Shown here: positions 49,398 to 60,316 of the stretch, one piece after another | Layout: every line of letters starts with the position of its first letter | Numbering within the stretch: the first letter of the stretch is position 1 | Source of the DNA: Pantoea eucrina | Lineage (GTDB): Bacteria > Pseudomonadota > Gammaproteobacteria > Enterobacterales > Enterobacteriaceae | Length of the DNA stretch: 64,000 nt | Assembly: GCF_001691555.1 (NCBI RefSeq) | Contig: NZ_MAYN01000008.1 | Location: 1,356,682-1,420,681, forward strand | Direction of reading: 5' to 3' | The notes under the pieces: model-generated | Database searches by the model: none | What the model was told of the DNA's origin: nothing | Seen by the model: only the letters and a program-made list of their open reading frames with translations | Translations under genes and position numbers: made by a program

Positions 49398-50546
49398 ATG
49401 AGTTCATCATGTGCAGAAGCGGTAAGTCCCGAAGAGAATCCGTGGTTCCGTATCGTCCGGGAGTTACTTGAACAGGCAGATATTCGCGTTAATGGTTCAC
49501 GACCGTGGGATATTCAGGTACATCACGCTGACTTTTTTAAGCGCGTACTGCAGGAAGGCTCCCTGGGTCTGGGCGAAAGTTACATGGATGGATGGTGGAC
49601 GTGTGAACGACCGGATATGTTTTTTCATCGCGCGCTCAGGCATCATCTTGATCAGCAGCTGCCGCACCACTTCAAAGATACCCTGCGCATCGCCGCAGCC
49701 CGGATCACCAATCTGCAATCAAAAAAGCGCGCCTGGCAGGTTGGCAAAGCGCACTATGATCTGGGTAACGACCTCTTCCGCCTGATGCTCGACCCGTTTA
49801 TGCAATACTCCTGCGGCTACTGGCATCATGCGGAAACGCTGGATGCGGCGCAGGAAGCAAAACTGGATCTGATCTGCCGCAAACTGCAGCTTGAACCCGG
49901 CATGTCTCTGCTGGATATCGGTTGTGGCTGGGGCGGGCTGGCGGAGTTTGCTGCCCGCCGCTACGGTGTCAGCGTATATGGCGTCACTATCTCTCAGGAG
50001 CAGCAGAAAATGGCACAGCAGCGCTGCGCCGGCCTGGACGTCACAATATTGCTGCAGGATTATCGCGATCTTGCACTACAGTTTGATCGCATTGTTTCCG
50101 TGGGCATGTTTGAACATGTCGGCCCGAAAAATTATGCGACTTACTTCAGAGTGGTGAATCGCAATCTGAAACCCGGTGGCCTTTTTCTGCTGCATACCAT
50201 CGGGGCGGTCAGGACCGATATGCGCGTAGATCCGTGGATCGATAAATATATTTTCCCGAACGGCTGCCTGCCCTCCGTGCGACAGATAGCGGACGCCAGT
50301 GAGCCTTATTTTATTATGGAAGACTGGCACAACTTCGGGACCGATTATGACACCACGCTGATGGCGTGGCATACGCGTTTTCAGGCCGCGTGGCCGCAGC
50401 TCTCTGCCCGCTACGATGAGCGCTTCAGGCGGATGTTCAGCTATTACCTTAACGCGTGTGCTGGCGCCTTTCGCGCCCGGGACATTCAGCTGTGGCAGGT
50501 TGTGTTCAGTCACGGCTATGAAGGCGGGCTGCGCGTGGCGCGCTAG
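49398..50546 (+). CDS. cfa: cyclopropane-fatty-acyl-phospholipid synthase
   Basis: Methylates cis double bonds of membrane lipids using S-adenosylmethionine; 382 residues as in E. coli. SAM motif LDIGCGWGGLAEFA, DPFMQYSCGYW and EHVGPKNYATYF. MSSSC start with GATGGAGAAGCT upstream; a frame 17 codons longer is not supported. The 274-bp upstream gap has an imperfect hairpin near 49217-49240 but no promoter I can fix. Confidence 0.96.
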   Translation: MSSSCAEAVSPEENPWFRIVRELLEQADIRVNGSRPWDIQVHHADFFKRVLQEGSLGLGESYMDGWWTCERPDMFFHRALRHHLDQQLPHHFKDTLRIAAARITNLQSKKRAWQVGKAHYDLGNDLFRLMLDPFMQYSCGYWHHAETLDAAQEAKLDLICRKLQLEPGMSLLDIGCGWGGLAEFAARRYGVSVYGVTISQEQQKMAQQRCAGLDVTILLQDYRDLALQFDRIVSVGMFEHVGPKNYATYFRVVNRNLKPGGLFLLHTIGAVRTDMRVDPWIDKYIFPNGCLPSVRQIADASEPYFIMEDWHNFGTDYDTTLMAWHTRFQAAWPQLSARYDERFRRMFSYYLNACAGAFRARDIQLWQVVFSHGYEGGLRVAR

Positions 50547-50550
50547 ATGA

Positions 50551-50573
50551 AAAAGGCGCATGGCGCGCCTTTT
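50551..50573. terminator. bidirectional terminator cfa/ribE
   Basis: Stem AAAAGGCGC/GCGCCTTTT with a five-base loop between convergent cfa and ribE. Confidence 0.85.
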
Positions 50574-50580
50574 ACAAAGG

Positions 50581-51237
50581 TTATTCTGCCGCACCGCCCG
50601 GTGAGGTTGCCGCAGCAATCAGGTCTGCTTCGCGCTGCGCCATAACGCGTTCAACGGTATCCACAATTGCCTGCGTCTGGGGATCGATTTCGATATTGAC
50701 CTTATGCCCCAGCTTTTTGCTTCCCAGCGTGGTGCGCTCCAGCGTTTCCGGGATCAGGTGAACGCAAAATTTGGTTTTTGTCACATCGCCGACCGTCAGG
50801 CTGATGCCATCAATACCGATATAACCTTTACGCAGAATATATTTTATCTGCCCGGCATCCTGCGGTCTGAACCAGACTTCACGGTTATTTTCCGACTGAA
50901 TAATTTTGCAGATTTCCGCAGTGGTCATAATATGACCCGACATCAGGTGCCCGCCAATTTCATCGCTGAACTTAGCCGCACGCTCGATATTGACTTTGTC
51001 ACCCACCTGCAGCGCGCCCAGATTAGTAATGCGCAGCGTCTCTTTAATCAGATCAAAACTGACCCGATCGCCTTCGATGGCCGTTACGGTCAGGCAGCAG
51101 CCATTGTGCGCCACCGATGCGCCCAGCTCCAGCCCTGGCAGCAGAGCTGCATCAAGACGAACAGTATGAGTGCGAAACAGCTCTTTCTCTTCAATGGCGA
51201 CAATTTCCGCCACACCCTGCACGATACCCGTAAACAT
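50581..51237 (-). CDS. ribE: riboflavin synthase alpha subunit
   Basis: Makes riboflavin from two 6,7-dimethyl-8-ribityllumazine molecules; 218 residues. Two tandem lumazine-binding domains: [13 protein letters not shown] with [10 protein letters not shown] in the first half, and [12 protein letters not shown] with [12 protein letters not shown] in the second. GGAGAGGATAG precedes MFTGIV; the frame five codons longer is not used. It is divergent from mdtK. The gene is also called ribC in E. coli. Confidence 0.96.
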   Translation of the reverse strand: MFTGIVQGVAEIVAIEEKELFRTHTVRLDAALLPGLELGASVAHNGCCLTVTAIEGDRVSFDLIKETLRITNLGALQVGDKVNIERAAKFSDEIGGHLMSGHIMTTAEICKIIQSENNREVWFRPQDAGQIKYILRKGYIGIDGISLTVGDVTKTKFCVHLIPETLERTTLGSKKLGHKVNIEIDPQTQAIVDTVERVMAQREADLIAAATSPGGAAE

Positions 51238-51430
51238 AACTATCCTCTCCACGCGTTTGTCTTAGCTTATCACAGCCTGCCAGCACAACTTAATTTGCGC
51301 ATGCGCAATGGTTGCATAAAAGACAAATAAATTTGTTATCATCGTTTGTTCCGCATGCAGGCTCTGGCTACACTGAGCGCGCATTCGCCGGGAATAGTCT
51401 CCCGCTCTCTCTTAATTAAACAGGTGATAC

Positions 51431-52804
51431 GTGCAGAAGTATTTAACAGAAGCGCGTCAGCTGCTGACCCTCGCAATCCCGGTGATCCTCGCTCAGGTAG
51501 CCCAGACTGCGATGGGATTTGTAGATACCGTTATGGCCGGTGCGGTAAGCGCCACGGATATGGCCGCCGTTGCTGTTGGCACCTCTATCTGGCTTCCCGC
51601 CATTCTTTTTGGTCACGGTCTGCTACTGGCACTGACGCCTGCCGTTGCGCAACTCAACGGGTCCGGACGACGTGAACGCATTGCTGAGCAGGTGCGCCAG
51701 GGCTACTGGCTGGCGCTGGCCGTGGCGCTTGTGATTATGATTGTGCTATGGAACGCGGGCTATCTTATCCGCGCCATGCATGATATTGACGCCAGTCTGG
51801 CGATAAAAGCGGAAGGTTACCTGCATGCGCTGCTATGGGGCGCGCCGGGCTATCTTTTTTTCCAGGTGGCACGTAACCAGTGCGACGGCCTGTCTAAAAC
51901 CAAACCCGCCATGCTGCTGGGCTTTCTCGGGCTGCTGACCAATATCCCGCTGAACTACATCTTTATCTATGGCCATTTTGGTATGCCGCGTCTCGGCGGC
52001 GTGGGATGCGGTGTGGCCACCGCCTCAGTCTACTGGGTGATGTTCCTGGTTATGCGCTTCTGGCTCCAGCGGATGCCGGCGATGCGCGATATTCGCATGG
52101 CCTCCCGCTGGTCAGCACCCTCGCGTGCCATTCTCATGCGGCTGTTTTCGCTGGGGTTACCGGTAGCGCTGGCGCTGTTTTTTGAGGTCACGCTGTTTGC
52201 CGTGGTGGCGCTGCTGGTGTCACCGCTGGGCATTGTGAATGTTGCAGGGCACCAGATTGCGCTCAATTTCAGCTCACTGATGTTTGTGCTGCCGCTGTCG
52301 CTGGGTGTGGCCACCACGATTCGCGTGGGTTACCGGCTGGGCGAAGGCTCTGCAGAAGGCGCACGCACCGCCGCCTGGACCGGTCAGGGCGTGGGCCTTG
52401 CCATGGCGGCGTGCACTGCTCTGTTTACCGTCACGTTTCGTCACGATATCGCCGCGCTTTATACGGCAAATCCTGCGGTCATAACGCTGGCAGCCCAGCT
52501 GATGATGCTGGCAGCGATCTATCAGTTCTCCGATTCTATTCAGGTTATCGGCAGCGGGATCCTGCGCGGCTATAAAGATACCCGATCAATCTTTTTCATT
52601 ACGCTGATTGCTTACTGGGTTTTGGGACTGCCGGCAGGCTATGTTCTGGCGCTGACTGACTGGATTGTACCGGCGCTGGGCCCGGCCGGATTCTGGTGCG
52701 GTTTTATTGTGGGTCTGACCTCTGCCGCAGCGATGATGATCTGGCGTATTCGTCGTATGCAGCGCCTCCCTGCAGACGTTATTCTGGCGCGCGCGGCGCG
52801 CTAA
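51431..52804 (+). CDS. mdtK: MATE-family multidrug exporter MdtK
   Basis: Sodium- or proton-driven multidrug exporter (NorM type), 457 residues as in E. coli, with twelve hydrophobic segments in two homologous halves ([23 protein letters not shown] and [22 protein letters not shown]). It starts with GTG behind AGGTGATAC, giving [12 protein letters not shown]. It is divergent from ribE. Confidence 0.95.
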   Translation: MQKYLTEARQLLTLAIPVILAQVAQTAMGFVDTVMAGAVSATDMAAVAVGTSIWLPAILFGHGLLLALTPAVAQLNGSGRRERIAEQVRQGYWLALAVALVIMIVLWNAGYLIRAMHDIDASLAIKAEGYLHALLWGAPGYLFFQVARNQCDGLSKTKPAMLLGFLGLLTNIPLNYIFIYGHFGMPRLGGVGCGVATASVYWVMFLVMRFWLQRMPAMRDIRMASRWSAPSRAILMRLFSLGLPVALALFFEVTLFAVVALLVSPLGIVNVAGHQIALNFSSLMFVLPLSLGVATTIRVGYRLGEGSAEGARTAAWTGQGVGLAMAACTALFTVTFRHDIAALYTANPAVITLAAQLMMLAAIYQFSDSIQVIGSGILRGYKDTRSIFFITLIAYWVLGLPAGYVLALTDWIVPALGPAGFWCGFIVGLTSAAAMMIWRIRRMQRLPADVILARAAR

Positions 52805-52958
52805 GTGGCTGAGCGGGCGTTTATCTGGCCCGCAATGCTGAAAAAAGCGACGCTTCGCACAGATGCTGGTCAGTCGTCCGGATTTTCTGTTTTTTTCCCT
52901 TGCCAGGTTTCCGGTGTACCGTTAATATTCGTCCCCGCTGTCGCCCTGACAGCGTGTT

Positions 52959-53035
52959 GCGCTCTTAGCTCAGTTGGTTAGAGCACCACCTTGACATGGT
53001 GGGGGTCGATGGTTCGAGTCCATTAGAGCGCACCA
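52959..53035 (+). tRNA. tRNA-Val(GAC), copy 1
   Basis: 77 bases including encoded CCA. Acceptor stem GCGCTCT/AGAGCGC, D-arm AGCTCAGTTGGTTAGAGC, anticodon stem-loop CCACCTTGACATGGTGG with anticodon GAC, T-arm GATGGTTCGAGTCCATT. Identical to copy 3. E. coli has valV and valW at the same place. Confidence 0.97.
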
Positions 53036-53038
53036 AGT

Positions 53039-53115
53039 GCGTCCGTAGCTCAGTTGGTTAGAGCACCACCTTGACATGGTGGGGGTCGGTGGTTCGAGTC
53101 CACTCGGACGCACCA
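53039..53115 (+). tRNA. tRNA-Val(GAC), copy 2
   Basis: 77 bases with encoded CCA, three bases after copy 1. Acceptor stem GCGTCCG/CGGACGC and T-arm GGTGGTTCGAGTCCACT differ from copies 1 and 3 by paired changes; the D-arm and anticodon arm are identical, anticodon GAC. Confidence 0.97.
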
Positions 53116-53129
53116 GTTTGCTGTATTGC

Positions 53130-53206
53130 GCGCTCTTAGCTCAGTTGGTTAGAGCACCACCTTGACATGGTGGGGGTCGATGGTTCGAGTCCATTAGAGC
53201 GCACCA
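53130..53206 (+). tRNA. tRNA-Val(GAC), copy 3
   Basis: 77 bases with encoded CCA, 14 bases after copy 2. The sequence is the same as copy 1 throughout, anticodon GAC. The three genes are close enough to be one transcript. Confidence 0.97.
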
Positions 53207-53277
53207 CTTCGCTGTTTTCTCTTCTTGCGCAACGTCGTTTTCCTTGATCCAGGTCGATATCCCTCGCTGCTTTTATA

Positions 53278-53306
53278 TTGGTTTTCGCATACTTAGCGAT
53301 TATACT
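53278..53306 (+). promoter_or_regulatory. pykF promoter
   Basis: -35 TTGGTT at 53278-53283 and -10 TATACT at 53301-53306, separated by 17 bases. Confidence 0.65.
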
Positions 53307-53322
53307 ATGGCACGTTGTTTCA

Positions 53323-53338
53323 CCTGAAAGGTTTCAGC
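53323..53338. promoter_or_regulatory. Cra (FruR) operator before pykF
   Basis: CCTGAAAGGTTTCAGC, or GCTGAAACCTTTCAGG on the other strand, fits the Cra pattern TGAAA(C/G)(C/G)NTTCA-like. It lies just downstream of the -10, a repressing position; pykF is a Cra-repressed gene in E. coli. Confidence 0.7.
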
Positions 53339-53549
53339 GCTGACGTGCCTATGCCATCAATGTCTCTGATTTGCGCAACGCCGCTCTGCCGGCCTGCCTC
53401 TGCAACGCATAACTTCCCTGCACGCTCAGTTCCTGTCACCTATTCTTACTTCTGTATTATCCGTAGCCACAATCGTCACATTTTCGCTTCGGTGCTCCGC
53501 GCATCGGATACCGACCTTTATCATCCATCACAACATACAGATATCTGAC

Positions 53550-54962
53550 ATGAAAAAGACCAAGATTGTTTGTACTATCGGGCCGAAAACCGAATCAGAA
53601 GAGATGCTGACCCAGCTGCTGGAAGCCGGCATGAACGTTATGCGTCTCAACTTCTCGCACGGTGATTACGCCGAACATGGTCAGCGCATCGCAAATATGC
53701 GTGCCGTCATGGAAAAAACAGGGCATCAGGCCGCGATTCTGCTGGACACCAAAGGACCGGAAATCCGCACCATGAAGCTGGAGGGTGGCAACGACGTTTC
53801 ACTCAAAGCGGGCCAGACCTTTACCTTTACAACCGATCAGTCTGTGATTGGTAACCATGAGCGTGTCGCTGTTACCTATGGCGGTTTTACTGAAGATCTG
53901 AAAATTGGTAACACGGTTCTGGTCGATGATGGCCTGATCGGTATGACCGTTACCGAAGTCACGGAAAACAGCGTGGTGTGTGAAGTGCTGAATAACGGCG
54001 ACCTCGGTGAAAACAAAGGCGTTAACCTGCCGGGCGTTTCCATTCAGCTGCCTGCGCTGGCTGAGAAAGATAAGCGCGATCTGATTTTTGGCTGTGAGCA
54101 GGGTGTGGACTTCGTCGCCGCATCGTTTATTCGTAAACGCTCTGACGTACTGGAGATCCGCGAGCATCTGAAAGCGCACGGCGGCGAGAACATTCAGATC
54201 ATCTCTAAAATCGAGAACCAGGAAGGCCTGAACAACTTCGATGAAATTCTCGAAGCCTCTGATGGCATTATGGTTGCGCGCGGCGATCTGGGCGTAGAGA
54301 TCCCGGTTGAAGAGGTTATCTTCGCGCAGAAGATGATGATCAAAAAGTGCAACAAAGCCCGTAAAGTGGTCATCACTGCTACGCAGATGCTCGACTCCAT
54401 GATCAAAAATCCGCGCCCTACCCGTGCTGAAGCGGGCGACGTGGCTAACGCCATTCTTGACGGTACTGACGCCGTGATGCTGTCAGGTGAAAGCGCCAAA
54501 GGACGCTACCCGCTGGAGTCGGTCACTATCATGGCGACCATCTGCGAGCGTACCGACCGCGTGATGAAGTCACGCATCGATGAGCTGAAAGACTCACGCA
54601 AGCTGCGCATTACGGAGGCTGTCTGCCGGGGTGCCGTTGAGACCGCAGAGAAACTGGAGGCACCGCTGATTGTTGTAGCCACAGAAGGCGGAAAATCAGC
54701 GAAATCAGTACGTAAGTACTTCCCTGATGCAACCATTCTTGCGCTGACAACTAACCAGACTACGGCACGTCAGCTGATCCTGAGCAAAGGTATTGAGACG
54801 CGTCTGGTCGCCCGCATTGAATCAACCGATGATTTCTATCGCATTGGCAAAGAGCTGGCGCTGGAAAGCGGCTATGCGCAGAAAGGTGATGTGGTCGTGA
54901 TGGTTTCCGGTGCGCTGGTACCAAGCGGAACTACTAACACCGCTTCCGTGCATGTGATTTGA
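53550..54962 (+). CDS. pykF: pyruvate kinase I
   Basis: Converts phosphoenolpyruvate and ADP to pyruvate and ATP; the fructose-1,6-bisphosphate-activated isozyme. 470 residues as in E. coli Pyk[17 protein letters not shown] start, [37 protein letters not shown] (catalytic Lys), [12 protein letters not shown] and [18 protein letters not shown]. The promoter has a Cra operator. Confidence 0.97.
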   Translation: MKKTKIVCTIGPKTESEEMLTQLLEAGMNVMRLNFSHGDYAEHGQRIANMRAVMEKTGHQAAILLDTKGPEIRTMKLEGGNDVSLKAGQTFTFTTDQSVIGNHERVAVTYGGFTEDLKIGNTVLVDDGLIGMTVTEVTENSVVCEVLNNGDLGENKGVNLPGVSIQLPALAEKDKRDLIFGCEQGVDFVAASFIRKRSDVLEIREHLKAHGGENIQIISKIENQEGLNNFDEILEASDGIMVARGDLGVEIPVEEVIFAQKMMIKKCNKARKVVITATQMLDSMIKNPRPTRAEAGDVANAILDGTDAVMLSGESAKGRYPLESVTIMATICERTDRVMKSRIDELKDSRKLRITEAVCRGAVETAEKLEAPLIVVATEGGKSAKSVRKYFPDATILALTTNQTTARQLILSKGIETRLVARIESTDDFYRIGKELALESGYAQKGDVVVMVSGALVPSGTTNTASVHVI

Positions 54963-54986
54963 TTTAACGTCACACTTTATTTAAAC

Positions 54987-55011
54987 AAGCGCCTTAACCG
55001 GCGCTTTTTTT
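54987..55011 (+). terminator. terminator after pykF
   Basis: Stem AAGCGCC/GGCGCTT with a six-base loop and seven T. Confidence 0.92.
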
Positions 55012-55192
55012 ATTCCATCGCTAATCTAAAACCAGAAAAATTCAAATCGAAAATAACTATTCAATATGTTGTGTAATTAAGGTTAATCCGATTAAATCTC
55101 TCTGTTTTCGCTAAATATTTTCATCATATTCTGCCAGATGCTGCTTCTTTGAGCGAACGATCAAATTTAAGCATGTTCCCATCAAAAATTTA

Positions 55193-55221
55193 TTCTCAAC
55201 TTAAAAAGCTTTGTGCAATAC
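55193..55221 (+). promoter_or_regulatory. lpp promoter
   Basis: TTCTCA, 17 bases, CAATAC, aligned base by base with the E. coli lpp promoter (TTCTCA/TAATAC), followed by CTTGTAACGCTACATGGAGA, also conserved. The upstream 180 bp are very AT-rich, as is typical of lpp. Confidence 0.75.
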
Positions 55222-55249
55222 TTGTAACGCTACATGGAGATTAACTTAA

Positions 55250-55501
<252 letters not shown>

Positions 55502-55514
55502 GAGTTCTGGTTTG

Positions 55515-55546
55515 AAAAATGGTGCCCTGGTGGCACCATTTTTTTT
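55515..55546 (+). terminator. terminator after lpp
   Basis: Stem AAAATGGTGCC/GGCACCATTTT with a five-base loop and a run of eight T. Confidence 0.95.
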
Positions 55547-55589
55547 GTCCGGATCCCAGCACCCGGTGGCGCTGTCTGGCCGGTTGACG

Positions 55590-56564
55590 TCAGCCCTGTG
55601 GATCCGCGACAACCTGATCTGCCGTCTCTCCGGAGACCGGTTCCCCACTGCTGACCAGCACCGGCATACCCGAACGCCGCGTCATCGCCTCCTCAATCAG
55701 CGCACTGTCACTTTTTGCACTGCGGCTAAAAGCTTTCAGGGCGGTGCTGCGCACCAGCGGCTGCGTCTGCGGATCATCTTTTTCGCTGCGTGATAGCGGC
55801 TGATGAACCTCAATATAGCGTTTACCGTCTGGTTCGATAGCGTATTTCACCGGCTGATTAACAATCTGAACGCGCGTGCCTGCCGGTACGCTGTTAAACA
55901 GCGCTTCAATGTCCGCGGGACGCAGGCGAATACAGCCGGAGCTGACACGCATGCCAATGCCAAAGTCGGCGTTGGTACCGTGGATCAGGTAGTGCCCCTT
56001 GCCGTGCGCCAGACGCAGCGCGAACAGCCCCATCGGATTATCGGGACCGGCCGGGACAGTTACCGGCAGCGTAACGCCCTCTTTCGCATAACGCTTGCGA
56101 ATATTTGGCGTCGGTGTCCAGGTAGGATTAGGGATTTTCTGGCTGATACGCGTCACCATATCGGGCGTCGCAGCACCCAGCTGGCCGATGCCTATCGGAT
56201 ACACCACCACGCGGTTTTCGCCAGGCGGATAGTAGTAGAGGCGCAGCTCGGCCAGATTAACCACAATCCCTTTGCGCGGCGCATCCGGCAACAGCATCTG
56301 CAGCGGCACGGTGATCTGCGTGCCTGCCGCCGGCAGCCAGGGGTCAACACCAGGGTTTGCTTCCAGCAGGGCGAGCAGCCCCGTGCTGTAGCGCGCTGCT
56401 ACGCTCTCCAGCGGCTGTTTATTATCAGAGATAGTGGTCAGAACGTTTTCGCCGATCAGGCGGCTGTCGTCGGCAGGGAGAGGATATTCAGTAGCCATTG
56501 AAGGTGCAGAGAGTCCGAAGCAGGACAGCAGCAGTGCACCAGCTAAACGTAACGCAGGTTTCAT
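55590..56564 (-). CDS. ldtE: L,D-transpeptidase LdtE (YnhG)
   Basis: Periplasmic L,D-transpeptidase forming meso-DAP to meso-DAP (3-3) peptidoglycan cross-links; 324 residues. Signal peptide ending SAPSMA|T near residue 24, a LysM-like region (about 40-90, LESVAARYSTGLLALLEANPG), and the YkuD catalytic domain with HGTNADFGIG and SSGCIRL. It is convergent with lpp and downstream of the suf operon, as in E. coli. Confidence 0.94.
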   Translation of the reverse strand: MKPALRLAGALLLSCFGLSAPSMATEYPLPADDSRLIGENVLTTISDNKQPLESVAARYSTGLLALLEANPGVDPWLPAAGTQITVPLQMLLPDAPRKGIVVNLAELRLYYYPPGENRVVVYPIGIGQLGAATPDMVTRISQKIPNPTWTPTPNIRKRYAKEGVTLPVTVPAGPDNPMGLFALRLAHGKGHYLIHGTNADFGIGMRVSSGCIRLRPADIEALFNSVPAGTRVQIVNQPVKYAIEPDGKRYIEVHQPLSRSEKDDPQTQPLVRSTALKAFSRSAKSDSALIEEAMTRRSGMPVLVSSGEPVSGETADQVVADPQG

Positions 56565-56586
56565 GCAGGTTTCTCTTTCTGGATGG

Positions 56587-56612
56587 AAAAGACCCCGGCT
56601 GAACCGGGGTCT
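56587..56612 (-). terminator. terminator of the suf operon
   Basis: On the minus strand, AGACCCCGG/CCGGGGTCT with a five-base loop followed by TTT, just after the sufE stop and before ldtE. Confidence 0.85.
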
Positions 56613-56624
56613 GAAGAGTGTACC

Positions 56625-57041
56625 TTAGCAGAGCTGCTGAGCGTTATGACGGATAGCGCGGATCATCGCTTCCAGCCCCTGAGAGCGCGTCGGCGTCAGG
56701 TGCTGAGTCAGCGCCAGTTCCGCGAACCAGTGGCGCACATCAAGGTCGAGGATTTCCTGCGCTTTCAGCCCCTGATACAGACTAAACACGACTGCGATCA
56801 ATCCCTTAACAATAGCTGCATCGCTGTCTCCCTCAAACGCCATCGACCCGTCCGCCTGTGGCGTCATACGGATCCAGACCTGACTCTGACAGCCTGAAAT
56901 GACATACTCTGGCTGATGCAGGCTTTCAGAGGATTCTGGTAATTTTGCACCCAGCTCGATGATGTAAAGGTACTTCTCTTCCCAGTTAGCGCAACGATTA
57001 AAGTTACGCACCAGCTTCTCTTTTTCCGGCAGGTTCGCCAT
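56625..57041 (-). CDS. sufE: cysteine desulfuration protein SufE
   Basis: Accepts sulfur from SufS as a persulfide and passes it to SufBCD; 138 residues as in E. coli. The active cysteine is in [11 protein letters not shown] (Cys51 equivalent). Last gene of sufABCDSE, 20 bp after sufS. Confidence 0.97.
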   Translation of the reverse strand: MANLPEKEKLVRNFNRCANWEEKYLYIIELGAKLPESSESLHQPEYVISGCQSQVWIRMTPQADGSMAFEGDSDAAIVKGLIAVVFSLYQGLKAQEILDLDVRHWFAELALTQHLTPTRSQGLEAMIRAIRHNAQQLC

Positions 57042-57061
57042 CTGTTACTCCTGAAATCTGC

Positions 57062-58282
57062 TTAGCCCAGCAGGCGATGAATACGCGTCAGGCCAGCGGC
57101 CAGCCGATCCGCCTCATCTTCGGTATTATACAGCGCGAAGGAGGCACGACACATCGCCGGTACAGCGTAGTGACGCATCAGCGGCATCGCACAGTGGTGA
57201 CCGGTGCGAATAGCAATACCATACTGATCGAGGAAGCTGCCTACGTCAAAGGCGTGGTGTTTACCCAGGTTGAAGGCGATCACACCGCTGCGCTGCGCAG
57301 GACCATAAAGCACAATGTCCGGCACTGAAGCGAGTTTATCCAGCGCATAACGCATCAGCGCGCTTTCGCGTGCATGAATAGCCTCAAGCCCCAGTTCACT
57401 CACCCAGTTCAGCGCGGCTCCCAGACCGATAATCCCACCGGTGTTGGGCGTACCCGCTTCAAAACGCCACGGCGCACTGTTCCAGGTGGTTCCCACCGGC
57501 AGCATAACCTGGTCGATCATTGAACCTCCGCCTTCCCACGGCGGCATCTGCTCCTGCAGCGCTTTACGCGCATAGAGCACGCCGATACCGGTCGGACCAT
57601 AGATCTTATGTCCGGAGAAGACGTAGAAATCGCAGTCGATATCCTGCACGTCAACGGCGTGATGCATGACCGCCTGCGCACCATCTATTAACGTAATCAG
57701 GCCAGCCGCTTTAGCCTGCGCCACCAGCGCCTTAACCGGGTTAACGGTGCCCAGCACGTTAGAGACGTGCGTAACGGCCAGCAGTCGGGTGCGGCTATCA
57801 ATGAGCGAGGCAAGCTGTTCTGTGGCCAGCTCACCGCTATCGTTGAGCGGCAGAACGCGGATCTCAGCACCGGTACGCTGTGCCACCATCTGCCACGGCA
57901 CGATGTTAGCGTGATGCTCCATCTCGGTAATGATGAGATTATCACCGGGCTGCAGCTGACTGCCGCCCCAGCTATTGGCAACCAGGTTAATCCCCTCGGT
58001 TGTGCCTTTAACAAAGATGATCTCTTCATGCGAAGCCGCATTCAGAAAGGCCGCAGCCTGCGCGCGTACGGCTTCCATATCGCTGGTTGCCTGCGCGCTC
58101 AGCGAATGGATACCGCGATGCACGGCAGCGTAGCCGTGCTGGTAAAAATGACTTTCCGCGTTGATTACCGCGAGCGGACGCTGCGCGCTGGCCGCGCTGT
58201 CAAGGTAGGCCAGCGGGTGTCCGTTGACCTCACGACTCAGGATCGGAAACTCCGCTCTGACTCGTTCGGAATCGAAACTCAT
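57062..58282 (-). CDS. sufS: cysteine desulfurase SufS
   Basis: Pyridoxal-phosphate enzyme releasing sulfur from cysteine for cluster assembly under iron or oxidative stress; 406 residues as in E. coli. The PLP lysine is in [10 protein letters not shown] (about residue 226) and the active cysteine in RTGHHCAMP (about 364). Its start overlaps the sufD stop by four bases. Confidence 0.97.
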   Translation of the reverse strand: MSFDSERVRAEFPILSREVNGHPLAYLDSAASAQRPLAVINAESHFYQHGYAAVHRGIHSLSAQATSDMEAVRAQAAAFLNAASHEEIIFVKGTTEGINLVANSWGGSQLQPGDNLIITEMEHHANIVPWQMVAQRTGAEIRVLPLNDSGELATEQLASLIDSRTRLLAVTHVSNVLGTVNPVKALVAQAKAAGLITLIDGAQAVMHHAVDVQDIDCDFYVFSGHKIYGPTGIGVLYARKALQEQMPPWEGGGSMIDQVMLPVGTTWNSAPWRFEAGTPNTGGIIGLGAALNWVSELGLEAIHARESALMRYALDKLASVPDIVLYGPAQRSGVIAFNLGKHHAFDVGSFLDQYGIAIRTGHHCAMPLMRHYAVPAMCRASFALYNTEDEADRLAAGLTRIHRLLG

Positions 58283-59556
58283 GAATGTACTCCAGGGAAA
58301 CGCTGTGAAATGCGTGCCAGCACCGCCTGACGCAGAATGTCATCATCCAGCGTTTCGGTCAGCTCGGCGGCAAAAGCGTGAATGATCATCTGCTGCGCCG
58401 CCTCTTCAGCGATACCGCGCGAGCGCAGATAGAACATCTGCTCATCATCAATGCGACCGATGGTGGCGCCGTGGCTGCACTTAACGTCATCGGCGTAAAT
58501 CTCCAGCTGTGGCTTGGTATCGACTTCAGCCAGCCGGCCCAGCAGCAGGTTGTTGTTGGTCATCTGACCATCGGTTTTCAGCGCATGCTGTGCCACTTTG
58601 ATATGACCATTGAAGACAGCACGGCCTTTTTCCCGCGAAATGGTTTTATGCAGCTGACGACTCAGGCAATGGCCTTTGTTGTGCTCCAGATAACTGCGGG
58701 TATCTGCGATTTCGCTGCCCACCGGCAGAACCAGGCTGTTCATTGCCAGCTCGCTGTTTTCGCCATTCAGCTGCGTGCTGGTGTTATGACGTGACAGACC
58801 GGCACCCAGCAGGAAACTGGTGCTGCTGACGCGTGCATCCTGGCCCATCACGATGTCATTGTGCGCAAAGTGATAGCTGCTGCTGGTTTCAAAGGCGAGC
58901 TTGGTATGTTTCAGCTGCGCGTTATCCGCCACGGCAAACGTAATACGTGCGCCGGTAAAGTGTGAAGCATCATTGAGTGTGACATAGTGCTCAACGATTT
59001 CCGCTACTGCACTCTGCTCCAGCTCAACGTGATGACGATGGTGTACGGTGTTCAGCGCATCCGCCTGACCGCTGGTGATGTGCAGCAGATAGAGCGGACG
59101 GGTAGCCGTTTTGCCACGCGCCAGACGAACCGTCGTTACCTCTTCTGCCAGGCTCTCTGTCAGATGCAGGAAAATTTCCGGCTGTACCGGTGCCGGCAGA
59201 TCGCGACGCTCAGCTGCCTGAACATGCTGGATCTCAAACAGATCGGTTTCCGTGCTGCTCAGCGCCGGCTGAAAGCGGCCGTCAACAAACACCAGTCGTA
59301 CTGCATCCAGCGGCAGCGCCAGCGCATCTGCCTGCTCACGGCTGACGTTCTGCGCAGCAGGCAGCACAAAGTGCTGTCCCAGCAGGCTCTCCAGCGACGT
59401 GTATTTCCAGTTTTCATGCTTGCGGGTGGGCAAGCCTTCACGCATCAGCTGCTGCCAGTGCTGCTGCGCCTGCAGCGAGCGCTGCTCGCCGCGTGACTCA
59501 AACAGATGGTGCCACTGCTGCAGGGCATTATCACTCTTCGTCGGTAAGCCAGCCAT
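58279..59556 (-). CDS. sufD: Fe-S cluster assembly protein SufD
   Basis: Scaffold partner of SufB and SufC, 425 residues. Beta-helix core with [17 protein letters not shown] and [21 protein letters not shown]-terminal [26 protein letters not shown] matches E. coli. Its first 26 bases overlap the end of sufC, supporting the [19 protein letters not shown] start. Confidence 0.96.
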   Translation of the reverse strand: MAGLPTKSDNALQQWHHLFESRGEQRSLQAQQHWQQLMREGLPTRKHENWKYTSLESLLGQHFVLPAAQNVSREQADALALPLDAVRLVFVDGRFQPALSSTETDLFEIQHVQAAERRDLPAPVQPEIFLHLTESLAEEVTTVRLARGKTATRPLYLLHITSGQADALNTVHHRHHVELEQSAVAEIVEHYVTLNDASHFTGARITFAVADNAQLKHTKLAFETSSSYHFAHNDIVMGQDARVSSTSFLLGAGLSRHNTSTQLNGENSELAMNSLVLPVGSEIADTRSYLEHNKGHCLSRQLHKTISREKGRAVFNGHIKVAQHALKTDGQMTNNNLLLGRLAEVDTKPQLEIYADDVKCSHGATIGRIDDEQMFYLRSRGIAEEAAQQMIIHAFAAELTETLDDDILRQAVLARISQRFPGVHS

Positions 59557-60277
59557 AGCCTTGCTCCTCCAGCTGTTTCACCAGTGAAAAGTCGCCAGAC
59601 TTAACGATTTTACCCTGATAAAGAACGTGCACGTGATCCGGCTTGATGTAATCCAGGATACGCTGATAGTGCGTTACGATGATGAAAGAGCGCTTGCCGT
59701 CGCGCAGGCTATTGACGCCTTCTGAAACGATTTTCAGAGCATCGATATCCAGGCCCGAATCGGTCTCATCCAGAATGCAGAGTTCTGGCTCCAGCGCCGC
59801 CATCTGCAGAATATCATTGCGCTTCTTCTCACCGCCAGAGAAGCCAACGTTGACTGAACGCGTCAGCAGATCTTCCGGCATTTTCAGCAGTTTAATTTTA
59901 TCTTCGATAAAATCCTGGAAATCAAAGCGATCCAGCTCTTCCTGCTCGCGATATTTACGTACCGCATTAACAGAGGTCTGCAGGAAAAACTGGTTGCTCA
60001 CACCCGGGATCTCTACCGGATACTGGAACGCCATAAAGATGCCTTCACCTGCGCGCTCTTCGGGTTCCAGTGCCAGCAGATCTTTCTCTTTAAAGGTGAC
60101 TGAGCCCCCGGTGATCTCGTAATCTTCGCGACCCGCCAGCGTTGCTGAAAGCGTACTTTTGCCTGAGCCATTCGGGCCCATAATCGCATGGACTTCACCT
60201 GGTTTAACTTCAAGGTTCAGACCGCGCAAAATCTCTTTATCTTCAACGCTAACCTGTAAATCTTTAATACTTAACAT
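59531..60277 (-). CDS. sufC: Fe-S cluster assembly ATPase SufC
   Basis: ABC-type cytosolic ATPase of the SufBC2D scaffold, 248 residues. Walker A GPNGSGKST at about 35-43, signature FSGGEKKRN, Walker B LCILDETDSGLD and the switch His in FIIVTHYQR. Downstream of sufB by 39 bp. Confidence 0.97.
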   Translation of the reverse strand: MLSIKDLQVSVEDKEILRGLNLEVKPGEVHAIMGPNGSGKSTLSATLAGREDYEITGGSVTFKEKDLLALEPEERAGEGIFMAFQYPVEIPGVSNQFFLQTSVNAVRKYREQEELDRFDFQDFIEDKIKLLKMPEDLLTRSVNVGFSGGEKKRNDILQMAALEPELCILDETDSGLDIDALKIVSEGVNSLRDGKRSFIIVTHYQRILDYIKPDHVHVLYQGKIVKSGDFSLVKQLEEQGYGWLTDEE

Positions 60278-60316
60278 ACTTATTCCTTCACATTGCTTCC
60301 GGCAACGCGTGTGGCA

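Larger units (their letters stand above)
53207..53549 (+). promoter_or_regulatory. pykF upstream region
   Basis: 343 bp holding the pykF promoter, a Cra operator and a leader of about 240 bases. A 77-codon frame inside it (53315-53548) has no family-like features and is probably chance. Confidence 0.65.

Noticed and set aside
53315..53548. 77-codon frame in the pykF leader
   Set aside because: Overlaps the Cra operator and leader; no family match by eye, no good ribosome site.
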